From NCBI RefSeq assembly GCF_030344915.1, contig NZ_CP128233.1, forward strand, positions 2,418,001 through 2,482,000: 64,000 nucleotides of DNA, read 5' to 3'. The DNA is from Neopusillimonas aromaticivorans. GTDB taxonomy: Bacteria > Pseudomonadota > Gammaproteobacteria > Burkholderiales > Burkholderiaceae_B. The notes under the pieces are model-generated. The model was not told the DNA's origin. It worked only from the letters and a program-made list of their open reading frames with translations, and made no database searches. Both the position numbers and the translations under genes were made by a program. Each line of letters begins with the position of its first letter. Position 1 is the stretch's first letter. Shown piece after piece: positions 10,288 to 20,916 of this stretch.

Positions 10288-11586
10288 TGCAAGGCCTGAC
10301 CGTGGCCGTGTTGACCGATCTGGTCTTGCAGTGAGGGGTCGCGCTGGTGATTGAGCTTGTTCCAGCGCATGAACACAAGCATCAGGCTGGACACCAGCAA
10401 GCCAAAGATCACGATAATGATATTGATTGGCAGGCTGAGCCAGAGCATCAGGCTGTAGACGGCCAGCATCAACAGAATGTTCAATTGTTCGTTGAAGTTC
10501 TGTACGGCAATCGAGTGGCCCGCTGACAATAACACGTGCCCGCGGTGCTGCAACATGGCATTCATGGGCACGACAAAGAACCCTGACAAACCGCCAATCA
10601 GCATCAGAAGGGCATAGACGGCCCAAGGTTCGTAGACCAGTGGCATGAGTAAAACGGTGAAGCCCATGAATACACCCAGCGGCAGAACCTTCAGTGCCTT
10701 TTTCAAGGGTACACGGCCTGCCAGCACGGCCCCGACGATAGTTCCCAACGCGGCAACCCCCATCAGTACCGAGGCCTGGTCAAGCCGGTAGCCCAGGTGT
10801 TGGGCCCCCATTCAATCAGGATAAGTTGCAGGGTGGCGCCGGCGCCCCAGAACAGGGTGGTGACGGCCAGAGAAATTTGTCCGAGCTTGTCATGCCACAG
10901 TGTCTTGACGTAGTAAGTGAATTCGCGAACGAGCTTGACCGGGTTGGTTTGTTGTTTCGGGTAGCTGACATGGGTGGGTGGGATCAGCAGGGTGCAGCCG
11001 GCCGCAAGCAGATACACGAAACCGATAATGAAAATGGCGGCTTCGGCCCGGTTATCGACGACGGCACCTACCCAGGGGTTTGACAGAAGGGCTTGCGAGA
11101 CAGACGGATTGATCAGAACCCCGCCTACGACGGTGCCGAAAATAATGGAGAGCACCGTCAGGCCCTCGATCCAGCTGTTGCCTTTGACCAGTTGGTCGGG
11201 TGGCAGCATTTCGGTGACGATGCCATATTTTGCGGGGAGTAAGCGGCTGCGCCGATACCCACCAGCGCATACGCTGCAAAAATCAGGCCCAGTTGACCCG
11301 TGGTGCCAAAACCGAGGCTAGCATAGCAGAACATTAGTACGCAGCCGGCCAGTTTTACGGCGTTGGTCATGAACATGACCTTGCCTTTGGGGAATGAGTC
11401 GGCGAACGCACCGACAAAAGCAGCCAGCAAAACATACGCCAGTGCAAACCACCATTTCATCATGGGGGCCATCCAGTCGGGGCCGTGCAGGTCGGCAATT
11501 AAAGCGATGGCGGCAATCAGCAGGGCGTTGTCAGCGAGTGACGACAGCGCCTGGGCGGTCATGACCAGATAGAAGCCTTTCTTCAA
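10284..11586 (-). CDS. lplT: Lysophospholipid transporter LplT, MFS family (two apparent frame breaks)
   Basis: Inner-membrane carrier that flips lysophospholipids inward for re-acylation. The N-terminus MKKGFYLVMTAQALSSLADN and the NSWIEGLTVLSI segment are typical of LplT, followed by twelve predicted membrane helices. The frame breaks at the four-G run 11234-11237 and the five-C run 10805-10809; corrected length is 434 aa. No Aas acyltransferase gene is adjacent, although LplT often accompanies one. The 3' end overlaps the UDG stop by 4 bases. It diverges from smc across about 190 bases. Confidence 0.88.
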
Positions 11587-11618
11587 CTTGGATCCCGGTG
11601 GAGTTAGTGTTGCATCTG

Positions 11619-11642
11619 TTAACGTTGGTTTTATTAACGTTG
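11619..11642. repeat. Nine-base direct repeat TTAACGTTG between lplT and smc
   Basis: Two copies (11619-11627 and 11634-11642), start to start 15 bases apart, each containing the palindrome AACGTT. They lie 33-56 bases upstream of the lplT start codon, in AT-rich sequence, so may be a repressor or activator site. Low confidence. Confidence 0.3.
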
Positions 11643-11778
11643 CATTTATTTTAAGGAATTTTTAAGGTTCGGAAATAAACGCGGGTGGACAAGTATAGCT
11701 TCAGCCATTGTCGCTGCGGCGCTGGGGTATCATTAGGGCTTGAATTTTTTGCCAGCGCTGCGCCTTTTTCTCTTCACT

Positions 11779-14700
11779 GTGCGTCTTACCCAGATAAAAC
11801 TTGCCGGCTTCAAATCCTTTGTCGAGCCAACAGTTATTCCTACGCCCAGCCAATTGGTTGGCGTGGTGGGGCCGAACGGCTGCGGCAAGTCGAACATCAT
11901 TGATGCCGTGCGTTGGGTGCTGGGTGAAACCCGTGCCTCAGAGTTGCGTGGTGAGTCCATGCAAGATGTCATTTTCAATGGGTCCGGCCAACGCAAGCCA
12001 GCGGCCAGGGCATCGGTTGAACTGGTCTTCGATAACTCAGAGGGTCGGGCCGTAGGGCAATGGAGCGTTTATTCCGAAATTGCCGTACGCCGGGTGCTTA
12101 CCCGTGACGGCACCAGCAGCTATTTCGTCAACAATCAGCAGGTACGCCGACGGGATATCCACGATATTTTTCTGGGGACCGGGCTGGGTTCGCGTGGCTA
12201 CGCCATTATTGGTCAAGGCATGATCAATCGCCTCATCGAGGCGCGTCCGGAAGAGCTCAGGGTTTACCTCGAGGAAGCTGCCGGTGTTTCACGTTACAAG
12301 GAACGACGTCGGGAAACCGAGAATCGGTTAGGTGACACCCGTGAAAATCTGAATCGGGTAGACGATATTTTGCGTGAACTCGATGGTCAGTTGCAGCGCC
12401 TTGAGGCCCAGGCCGAGGTGGCTACCCGCTATCGCGCCTTGCAGGCCGAAGGTGAGCAGAAGCAGCAAGCGTTGTGGTTGTTGAAAGAAGAAAATGCACG
12501 TGGCGATCAAAAGTCCCGTTTTCTGGCGATTGAGCAGGCACAAACCGAGCTCGAGGCCGCCGTGGCCGGGTTACGACATCTTGAGGCCGATCTCGAGTCT
12601 CGTCGCCAGGCGCATTATCAGGCCGGTGATCGCGTTCATGCCGCCCAGGGGCGTTTGTTCGAGGCCGGTGCCCTGGTCAGTCGCCTTGAGGCTGAAATTC
12701 GCCATGTGGTTGATTCTCGTTCGCGTGTTCAGGCGCGCCGTGCGCAATTGCAAAGCCAGCAACTTGAGTGGCAAGAGCAAAGTACCCATTGTGCGGACCA
12801 GATTGCACAAACCGTGGAAGATCTTGAAATCATCAAGGGACAGTCGGAAGATTTGCTTGAGCAGCTTGACCAGGCAAACGAACGGCTTCCCGCCATCGAT
12901 ATCCGCGTGCGCACGGCCAGTGCGTCTCGTGATGAAATGCGCACCGTTTTGTCGCGGGTTGAACAAAGTCTGGCGCTGGTCGCCCAAACCCAGCGCGATG
13001 CCGACCGCCAAATCGATTCCTTGCGTCAGCGTCGAGAGCGCCTCGAGCACGAGTTGCGTGAACTGAACCCGCCGGATCCTTCCGGGATCGACCGCTTGTC
13101 CGGTGAGCTTGAACTGTTGCAAGGCCAGCTTGAGGAGGCCCAGGGGCAGGTTGTGTCGCTCGAAGAGCAGCAGCCGGCACTTGAGGATCAGCGCCAACGT
13201 GCCCAGGCCGAAGCCCGGCAAGAGTCGGCGGCGGTGGCCCGTCTTGAGGCGCGTTTGCTTGCCTTGGTGAAGCTGCAGGACGATGTTCAGAAACAAGGCA
13301 CCTTGCAGCCCTGGCTCGCAAAGCATGAGCTGACTTCCTGGCACGATTGTGGCAACATGTGCATATTCAGGCTGGCTGGGAGCCGGCGCTCGAAGCGGTG
13401 CTGCGCGAATGTCTGGCGGGCCTCGAGGTGCGGCATCTCGAAAATGCCCGTGCTTTTGTACAAGATCCACCGCCGGCCCGGCTGGCGTTTTATCAACGTC
13501 CCGTTGCCGGCCCTGCTGTCGCAGCGCCGCATGGTCTGCAACCCGTGGCCGCATTGCTCAAGCTGTCAGATCCCGATTTGAGGACGTTGCTAGAGCACTG
13601 GCTGTCCGGGGTGTATTGGGCCGACGACCTCAATCAGGCGCTGGCCCGTCGCAGCGAATTGCCGCCAGGCGCGGTTTTTGTTGTTCGCGAGGGCCATCTG
13701 GTGGATGCGCATAGTGTGCGTTTTTACGCGCCTGACTCAGAACAATCCGGTTTGTTGGCTCGACAGCAGGAAATCGAGTATCTGCAACGCGAGATCAAGG
13801 CCCAGCAACTGATTGCCGATCAGGCCACAGGGGCCGTGGCGCGTGCCGAATTGGCCTGGCAGGGCGTTGCGCAGGCGATGGGGCCGGCACGCACGCGTGT
13901 GTCTGAACTCACACACCGCGCACATGATGTTCAGTTGACCTTGTCCCGATTGCAGCAACAGGCTGAACAATCCGGTCAGCGGGCCGTGCGCATACATCAG
14001 GAAGTGACCGAAATCGAGGCCCAGGTCACCGTACTTAAAGAAACGCGTGAAGAAGCGGAAGCCCGTTTTGAAACGCTTGACCTTGAACTGGCCGATATTC
14101 AGGGTCGTTTCGCCGACGCCGAACTCTCCGGTGAACGTCTGGCGCAGGAAGCCGAGCAAGCGCGTCAGGCTGTGCGTGATCTGGAACGACGGTTGCAGGA
14201 GCACCAGTTTTCGGAACGCTCGGCGCAGTCCCGTCTCTCCGATTTGCAACGTAATCTTCAGCTGGCCCAAGAGCAGGTGCGTCGAGCGTCCGATGAGCTC
14301 GAGTCCTTGCAGGGTGAGTTGTTTGAACTGGATGCCTCTGCCGCTCAGGCCGGCTTGCAAGACGCTCTGGAACAACGTGCGGTGTGCGAGACAGATCTGG
14401 CCCAGGCGCGCATTGAGCTGGATAATCTGGCCGCGTCGCTACGTGACATTGACGAGCAGCGCTCGACGAATGAACGTTCGCTTGAGCCTTTGCGGGCCCG
14501 CATTACCGAGCTGCAGCTTCAAGAGCAGGCGGCGCGTCTTACCGTTGAGCAGTATTCCGAGCAGCTGGATGCGCGTCAGGTCAATCGCGATGCCTTGCGG
14601 CAGTTTCTGGCAACGCAACCTGAGACATGGCAGCGGGTGGGTTGGTTACAATCAGAAGTGCAGCGCATTTCGCGTGACATTGAGGCGTTGGGTGCGGTGA

Positions 14701-15301
14701 ATCTGGCGGCCCTCGACGAACTGAATCAGGCCCGGCAGCGTAAAGATTACCTCGATGCCCAGCATGCTGATTTGTGTCGAGCCATTGAGACGCTTGAAGA
14801 TGCGATTCGTAAAATTGACAAAGAAACCCGCGAGCTGTTGCAAGAGACATTCGACACGGTGAATCATCATTTTGGCGAATTGTTTCCCCGCTTGTTCGGG
14901 GTGGAGAAGCCAAGCTGATCATCACCGGCGAAGAAATTCTCGATGCCGGGGTTCAGGTCATGGCCCAGCCGCCGGGCAAGCGCAACAGCACCATTCACCT
15001 GTTGTCGGGCGGGGAAAAAGCACTGACGGCAACGGCATTGGTGTTTGCCTTGTTCAAGTTGAATCCGGCACCGTTCTGTTTGCTTGACGAAGTTGATGCG
15101 CCGCTCGATGATGCCAACACCGAACGTTACGCCAATCTGGTCGGCAGTATGGCCGATCAGACGCAGTTTTTATTTATTTCTCACAACAAGATTGCCATGC
15201 AGATGGCGCGTCAGCTGATCGGGGTTACCATGCAAGAGCAGGGTGTGTCGCGTATTGTGGCGGTCGACATCGAGTCGGCATTGCAGCTGGCGCAGGCATG
15301 A
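11779..15301 (+). CDS. smc: Chromosome segregation ATPase SMC (two apparent frame breaks)
   Basis: SMC homodimers with ScpA/ScpB form bacterial condensin. Walker A GPNGCGKSN near the N-terminus, long coiled coils flanking a hinge, then the C-terminal head with signature LLSGGEKALTA and Walker B CLLDEVDAPLDD. Start taken as GTG 11779, which gives the standard start VRLTQIKLAGFKSF; the frame is open further upstream but that part is not SMC-like. The frame breaks at TT 13347-13348 and at the four-G run 14898-14901; corrected length 1174 aa. First gene of smc-zipA-ligA. Confidence 0.94.
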
Positions 15302-15338
15302 TGATCAGGAATCGGGGCCGCATGGCGGGGTTACAGGC

Positions 15339-16391
15339 ATGAGTGATTTACAAATCGGGCTGATTGCCCTGGGCGTTGTGATTCTTCTGGGCGTGCTCGC
15401 CTACAACTGGTGGCAAGACCGCCGGGTCAGGCGGCAGATGCAGGCGCAGTTTCCGCCTACCGATGAAGATCCGCTGCTTGGCGGTCTGGCGCCCCCGGGC
15501 GGTGCCCGCAAAGAGCCGGGGTTGACGACGATCTTGCCGCCAGTTGCAGGTTTCGCGACCACAGAAGCCGATAATGCCAATGACGATCCCGCCGAGGAAG
15601 TTGATGCGGTTTGCGAAGCAGTGATCGATATAGTGTTCACGTTGCCGGTTCCTGTGGGTCAGCTGGCCGAAGCCCTGTCGGCGCTGGTGCCCGCGACGGG
15701 AAAACCGGTTCGTTACTTTTGCGAATTGCCCTCTGGTCGCCATTGTGCCGGGCTGCCGGCCGGGGAAAGCTGCTGTGCCTTGCAGATTGCCGTACTGAAA
15801 GCCAATCGCAGTGGGGCCCTGTCCGCCATCGAATGGTCGACGTTCTGGACCGCCGCGCAAAGTGTGGCTGAACGGTTTGACGGTTCGGTTGAGGGGCCTG
15901 AACAAGACGAGGTGGTTGAGCAGGCTCAGGCCCTTGACACCCTGTGTGCGGGGCTTGATGCGCAAGTGGGGCTTGCCTTGCAGCTGTCCCGGCCGCAGTC
16001 TGCGGACGCGTTGCGTGACACCCTTACTGACGCGGGGTTTGTTCGTGTCGGACGCCATATGGCCTGGGTGGCTGAAACCGGCGCTGCACGTTTTACCTTG
16101 CTTTTTGACGGCCAGGCCGTACCCGAGTCCAGTGGTGCCGAAGTCAGCCGGCTTGATCTGTTGCTTGATTTGCCCAACACCCCGGCTGATCACCAGGCGT
16201 TCAGTCGTATGGCCAGTGTGGGTCGTGATCTGGCCCAGCGTCTCGATGCGGTGCTGGTTGACGATCAGGGGCGTTCTGTTGCCCAGGCGTCCGACACCAC
16301 GATCGACAAGCAGTTGGCCGCGCTGTACGACCAATTGGTTCAGGCGGGTTTTGAGCCGGGCTCAGTGCGTGCATCCAGGTTGTTTTCATGA
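15339..16391 (+). CDS. zipA: Cell division protein ZipA
   Basis: Anchors FtsZ to the membrane at the division site. 350 aa, uninterrupted. N-terminal membrane helix (about residues 5-24) with the N-terminus outside, a short basic segment, an acidic/Pro linker, and a C-terminal ZipA domain of about 140 residues (from roughly residue 210) that contains the ARFTLLFDGQ and RLDLLLDLPN strands. Its stop overlaps the ligA start by 4 bases, and it follows smc by 37 bases. The smc-zipA-ligA order is widespread in beta- and gammaproteobacteria, which supports the call. Confidence 0.9.
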   Translation: MSDLQIGLIALGVVILLGVLAYNWWQDRRVRRQMQAQFPPTDEDPLLGGLAPPGGARKEPGLTTILPPVAGFATTEADNANDDPAEEVDAVCEAVIDIVFTLPVPVGQLAEALSALVPATGKPVRYFCELPSGRHCAGLPAGESCCALQIAVLKANRSGALSAIEWSTFWTAAQSVAERFDGSVEGPEQDEVVEQAQALDTLCAGLDAQVGLALQLSRPQSADALRDTLTDAGFVRVGRHMAWVAETGAARFTLLFDGQAVPESSGAEVSRLDLLLDLPNTPADHQAFSRMASVGRDLAQRLDAVLVDDQGRSVAQASDTTIDKQLAALYDQLVQAGFEPGSVRASRLFS

Positions 16392-18425
16392 CGGCTGTGA
16401 CGCAAATTCCTGCTGAGGTCATACGGCAGGTCGAAGGCTTGCGCCATGAAATCAACGCGCACAATACGCGGTATTACGTTTACGATGCCCCCATTGTTTC
16501 CGATGCCGAATATGACCGCCTGATGGCGCAATTGCTGGCGCTTGAGGCACAGTACCCATCGCTTGTGTCACCCTTGTCGCCAACGCAGCGGGTAGGCGGT
16601 GCTCCTGTGGCGGCGTTTGACACGGTGCGTCATGTGGTCCCGATGCTTTCGCTGGATAACGGTTTTGATGCCGATGATGTCCGTGCGTTTGACCGGCGCG
16701 TGACGGAAGGCCTGCGTGACAGCGGCTTGCTGGGCGCGGCAGACAAAGTGGCCTATCTGGCCGAATACAAATTTGACGGGTTGGCCGTTTCATTGCGTTA
16801 CGAGCGTGGGCAGCTGGTGCAGGCGGCTACGCGTGGCGATGGCCAGCAAGGGGAAGATGTCACCCACAATATTCGTACCTTGCGTTCAGTGCCTCTTGAG
16901 CTCAAGGCCGGAGCACCCGAGGTACTCGAAGTGCGTGGTGAGGTGTTCATCAATATCCGTGATTTTGAACGCCTCAACCAGGCCCAGCAAGGGCGCGGTG
17001 AAAAGATCTTCGTGAACCCGCGTAACGCGGCGGCGGGCAGTTTGCGCCAGCTCGATCCACGCATTGCGGCCAAGCGTCCGTTACGGTTCTTTGCTTACGG
17101 TTGGGGTGACCTGACCACATCGCCGCTGCCCGAGCAATCGGGGATGCTCGACTGGCTGGAGTCGCTGGGGTTGCCTGTCAATCCCGATCGTCGTGTTGTC
17201 AAGGGCGCCGAAGGTCTGTTGTCATTTTACGAGCAGGTGGGCGAGCGTCGCACCCAGCTGCCCTTTGACATCGATGGCGTGGTTTACAAGGTCAACAGTT
17301 TGCGTGGGCAGGACGTGCTGGGGTTTGTCGCGCGAGCCCCCGGTTTGCACTGGCTCACAAGTTTCCTGCGCAAGAGGAAACCACGACCTTGCTGGGTATC
17401 GACATCCAGGTTGGGCGTACCGGTGCAATAACGCCTGTGGCACGACTCAAACCCGTGTTTGTGGGTGGGGTAACGGTGACCAACGCCACACTGCACAATG
17501 AGGATGAGATCCGTCGTAAAGATGTTCGTATTGGCGATACGGTGATTGTGCGTCGTGCGGGTGATGTCATTCCTGAGGTGGTGGGCCCCATCATTGAGCG
17601 TCGGCCGGACAGTACGGTACTGTTTCAGATGCCGACTCAGTGTCCGGTCTGTGGTTCGGCGATCCATCGCGCTGAAGATGAAGCGATTTCACGCTGCACC
17701 GGCGGCTTGTTCTGTGCCGCCCAGCGCAAGCAGAGCCTGCTGCATGCAGCAGGCCGCAAGGCGCTTGATATCGAGGGGCTGGGCGAAAAACTGGTCGATC
17801 AGCTGGTTGACAGCGGTCGCGTCAAGTCGATTGCTGATCTGTTTTCCTTGCGCGTCGAAGACTTGCTGCTCTACGACCGCATGGGGCGCAAGTCCGCCGA
17901 GAATCTGGTGGCTGCCCTTGAAAAGGCACGTACCCCAACGTTAGGGCGGTTGCTTTTTGCGTTAGGTATTCGCCATGTCGGCGAAACCACCGCCCGAGAT
18001 CTGGCACGTCATTTGGGCTCGGTCGATGCGGTCATGCACGCAACCGAGGAACAGCTCCTGGCTGTTCCTGATGTCGGGCCGGTGGTGGCGCATGCCATCC
18101 AGGAGTTTTTGCCGAAGCGCACAATCGCGATGTCATTGCCGCGCTTGAACAGGCTGGAGTGCGGCCCAAACTCGATGCCGAGCCTGTGCGTCAATTGTTG
18201 TCGGGTAAAACATTGGTGTTGACGGGTACGCTGCCAACCCTTACACGCGATGTAGCCACGCAAATGATCATGGCTGCCGGTGGCAAGGTCAGTGGGTCGG
18301 TATCAAAGAAAACGGCTTGGGTGGTTGCCGGCGAAGAGGCTGGCAGCAAATTAGCCAAGGCGGTTGAGCTGGGAGTGCCTGTACTGGATGAAGAAGGCTT
18401 GAAGGCGTTGCTGGCCAGCGGCTGA
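16388..18425 (+). CDS. ligA: NAD-dependent DNA ligase LigA (two apparent frame breaks)
   Basis: Seals nicks using NAD+. Domain order: Ia, adenylation domain with nucleophile Lys128 in the KFDG motif, OB fold, zinc finger (CPVCGS...CTGGLFC), helix-hairpin-helix repeats and C-terminal BRCT. The frame breaks at a five-C run (17337-17341) and a five-T run (18106-18110); with a base restored at each, the protein is 679 aa, the normal size, and the BRCT domain joins in frame. The start codon overlaps the zipA stop. A bidirectional terminator follows 42 bases downstream. Confidence 0.95.
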
Positions 18426-18466
18426 TACAAAGTTGGAAACTGAATTGCAAATCCGAAAAGACCACT

Positions 18467-18503
18467 AAAACGGCCCACGATTTATTTGATCGTGGGCCGT
18501 TTT
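18467..18503. terminator. Bidirectional intrinsic terminator after ligA
   Basis: Inverted repeat with 14-base arms, AAAACGGCCCACGA (18467-18480) and its complement at 18490-18503, around a 9-base loop. A-run on one side and T-run on the other allow termination in both directions between the convergent ligA and ppiC-like genes. Confidence 0.85.
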
Positions 18504-18615
18504 ACCGTCGTCAATCGGCACACTCATCGTGCCTTGAGCGGTACTGTTGCCGTAAGCTCCTGGGCTGCCCGGAATGTTCTTTCCGGTACTTCGCTGCCAT
18601 CAGGAAGCCTGGCAA

Positions 18616-19392
18616 TTACTGGATCTTCGCTTCGTCCATCAGGCTTTGCTGAAATTTGGCCAGCTTTTCCTGGCGCATCATTTCTTCGAGTTGCGGCTTG
18701 ACTTCAGAGAGTTCCGGGAAGTTGACCGGGCGTGCGTCGTCGACCTGCACAATATGCCAGCCGAATTGTGTCTTGACCGGTTCTTGCGTCATTTCACCTT
18801 TCTTCAGACCTTCAACAGCCTGGGCAAATTCGGGCACGTAGCTGGCCGATTGCGACCAGCCCAGTTCGCCACCTTTCTGGCCGCTGCCGGGGTCAATCGA
18901 GTTCTTTTTGGCGGCTTCTTCAAAGCTGATGTCTTTGGCCTTGAGTTGCTTGATGAGCTCTTTGGCCTTGTCTTCTTCAGCGACCAGAATATGGCGCACC
19001 TGGTATTCCTGGCGGTTGGCCTGATCTTTCTTGATGGCTTCGTATTCTTTGTTCAGCTCGGCTTCGGTCACCGGGTTTTTCTTCAGGTAGTCTTCCATGA
19101 GGGCGCGCACCAGAATGCTTTGGCGGGCCAGTTCAAGTTCTTGCTTGACCGCGTTGTCGCGGTCGATTTTTGCCCGTTCGGCCGCTTGTACAGCCACCAT
19201 TCGCCCGATCATTTCCTGCTTGACCTGTTCGCGCAGCTGCGGAGAATCTTGTGCACCCTGGCTGATCAGCAGCGTAACGAACTGGTCAACCTGCGCCTGG
19301 GTAAGCGGCTTGCCATTGACGGTCGCTACATTCTGCGCGTAAACGGGCAACGAAATAGCGCAGGCAGCGGCGAACATGACGAGTTTCTTCAT
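18616..19392 (-). CDS. Periplasmic parvulin-type peptidyl-prolyl isomerase
   Basis: 258 aa with a cleavable signal peptide (MKKLVMFAAACAISLPVYAQ; predicted cut after AQ). A SurA_N-like helical region is followed by a parvulin domain containing VRHILVAEEDKA, GGELGWS, and FGWHIVQVDDARPV. Such proteins are chaperones/isomerases for outer-membrane and secreted proteins; Bordetella Par27 is a related case. The start at 19392 was chosen because the signal peptide begins there; the open frame extends upstream in the bolA region. Last gene of msrB-yciB-bolA-ppi, 13 bases after bolA. Confidence 0.9.
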   Translation of the reverse strand: MKKLVMFAAACAISLPVYAQNVATVNGKPLTQAQVDQFVTLLISQGAQDSPQLREQVKQEMIGRMVAVQAAERAKIDRDNAVKQELELARQSILVRALMEDYLKKNPVTEAELNKEYEAIKKDQANRQEYQVRHILVAEEDKAKELIKQLKAKDISFEEAAKKNSIDPGSGQKGGELGWSQSASYVPEFAQAVEGLKKGEMTQEPVKTQFGWHIVQVDDARPVNFPELSEVKPQLEEMMRQEKLAKFQQSLMDEAKIQ

Positions 19393-19405
19393 AAACTTCC
19401 TTGAG

Positions 19406-19666
19406 TTAGTTGACCGAGGCGACAATGGCCAGGGCATGAATTGGAAAGGGGATAAGATCGTTGAGCTGATCATACACGAGCCGATGTCGCTGCAAAATCC
19501 GCAATCCATCGAATTTCGGGCTGCTGATAATAACCCGGAAGTGGCTGGCGCCTGACTGGCTGCCGGCATGGCCGGCATGCAGGTGGGATTCATCGATAAT
19601 TTCGAGTTGTGTGGGTTCCAGCGTTTGCAGACGGGCGTGTATTTGTTCGGATAGCGTCATGGTCAT
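19406..19666 (-). CDS. bolA: BolA family protein
   Basis: 86 aa. BolA-like proteins pair with monothiol glutaredoxins and Fe-S clusters and affect stress morphology. The conserved FRVIISSPKFDG segment and the following helix LQRHRLVYDQLND are present, with a His-rich loop (HLHAGHAG) matching the metal-binding region. Overlaps the yciB stop by 4 bases. An in-frame ATG two codons downstream of 19666 is an alternative start. Confidence 0.9.
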   Translation of the reverse strand: MTMTLSEQIHARLQTLEPTQLEIIDESHLHAGHAGSQSGASHFRVIISSPKFDGLRILQRHRLVYDQLNDLIPFPIHALAIVASVN

Positions 19667-20228
19667 GGATTCGACAGTTCAAGGTTCAGGGTTTCTTTGA
19701 TGTGCCGGCTTAGCCATACCGATTGCGCCACGACGAACACCAGCAGCAGGGCCATCAGGCCAAATACCTTGAAATTGACCCATTGCGATTCGGTGAATTG
19801 CCCTGAGAAGGCCACATAAAGATTCAGGGCCCCTGATGCAATAAAAAACGCCGACCAGCTGTAGCTCATTTTGTCCCAGATTGCGGATGGAAGCTCAATT
19901 TGGCTGCCCATTATCTTTTGCAGCAGGTTTCGCTTGAAAACCCAGCGCCCTGTCAGTAATATGCCGGCAAAAATCCAGTACAGGACGGTAGGCTTCCATT
20001 TGATGAAGGCGTCGTCCTGAAAGACGAGCGTGGCGCCGCCAAAAATAACAATGACCCCAAGGTTGATCCAGTGGGTTGCTTCAAGGGTTTTTCCGGTGGC
20101 CTTCAGCCAGATGAACTGGGCTACGCTGGCGGCAATGGCAACCGCCGTAGCCACATACATACTGTCAGCCAGTCGGAAGGCTACAAAAAAAGGATCAGGG
20201 GGAAGAGGTCAAACAGAAATTTTTTCAT
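19663..20228 (-). CDS. yciB: Septation protein A / inner-membrane protein YciB (one apparent frame break)
   Basis: Polytopic inner-membrane protein (about five helices) of the IspZ/YciB family, linked to cell-envelope synthesis and septation. The true N-terminus MKKFLFDLFPLILFFVAFR is cut off by a frame break in the seven-A run 20185-20191 (seven T on the coding strand, eight needed). Correcting it moves the start from an internal ATG to 20228, which overlaps the msrB stop as ATGA and gives 188 aa, close to the E. coli protein. Confidence 0.88.
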
Positions 20229-20620
20229 GCGTCGGGCTCAAATGACAAGGATAACGAGTTGATGCAATAACGCAGTCCGGTAGGGGGCGGTCCGTCGGGA
20301 AAGACATGCCCCAGGTGAGCGTCGCATGAAGCGCACATGACTTCAGTGCGAATCATGCCGTGGCTCGTGTCGCGCGCTTCAAGAATCACGTCTGGGGAGA
20401 CCGGTTCGAAGTAGCTCGGCCAGCCACAGCCGGCATCAAATTTGGTGTCCGACCGGAACAGTGCGGTGCCGCAACAGGCACAGTAATAGGTGCCTGCCTG
20501 CGTCGTGTTCCAGAATTGGCCGGTGAAGGCACGTTCAGTGCCTTTCTGGCGTGTCACGTAAAACGCCTCGGGGCTAAGTTGAGCCCGCCATTGCTCGTCA
20601 GTCTTGATGACTTTGTTCAT
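20225..20620 (-). CDS. msrB: Peptide-methionine (R)-S-oxide reductase MsrB
   Basis: Reduces the R epimer of methionine sulfoxide in oxidised proteins. Two zinc-binding CxxC pairs (CACC and CASC), the FDAGCGWPSY motif and the catalytic Cys in RYCINS are all present. Start chosen at ATG 20620 because AAGGA lies 8 bases upstream; in-frame ATGs at 20629 and 20650 are less well placed. 131 aa. First gene of the minus-strand operon msrB-yciB-bolA-ppi. Confidence 0.92.
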   Translation of the reverse strand: MNKVIKTDEQWRAQLSPEAFYVTRQKGTERAFTGQFWNTTQAGTYYCACCGTALFRSDTKFDAGCGWPSYFEPVSPDVILEARDTSHGMIRTEVMCASCDAHLGHVFPDGPPPTGLRYCINSLSLSFEPDA

Positions 20621-20808
20621 GCTGATCATCCTTCGTATGTGCCGATGCACCTTATGGGTACAACCGGAATGTTAATCGACTTTGAAAATCCGTTTCGGTT
20701 CCATTGTTCGAATTGCTGGTCGGCTTATGCAGGGAATCCCCTAGCTTTCGAGATTTGTAAACTGTGTTAACTTTCTCGCCAATCAATCTAACCATTCAAG
20801 GAGACAAA

Positions 20809-20838
20809 ATGAACTCAGATGTTTTCCCGAGGCACTGA
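20809..20838 (+). CDS. Very short leader ORF with strong ribosome-binding site ahead of livH (uncertain)
   Basis: ATG at 20809 follows AAGGAGACAAA, a near-perfect Shine-Dalgarno at good spacing, yet the frame stops after nine codons (MNSDVFPRH). If the CCC at 20826-20828 has lost a C, as in many places in this window, the frame would read 28 codons and end at TAA 20895-20897, 19 bases before livH. Because livH itself has no good ribosome-binding site, translational coupling or attenuation is possible. The peptide is not rich in Leu, Ile or Val, so a classical amino-acid attenuator is not supported. Confidence 0.3.
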   Translation: MNSDVFPRH

Positions 20839-20916
20839 CCCGGTGCCCGCCAGTTTTTGTGGCTTTCGGGGGCGTAATGTGCGCTTTCCATCTCTAATTC
20901 TTTGGTGTTTCAACAG

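Noticed and set aside
18504..18615. Possible small gene or tRNA between ligA and the isomerase gene
   Set aside because: Only 112 bases; no cloverleaf-forming arms, no open frame with a ribosome-binding site.
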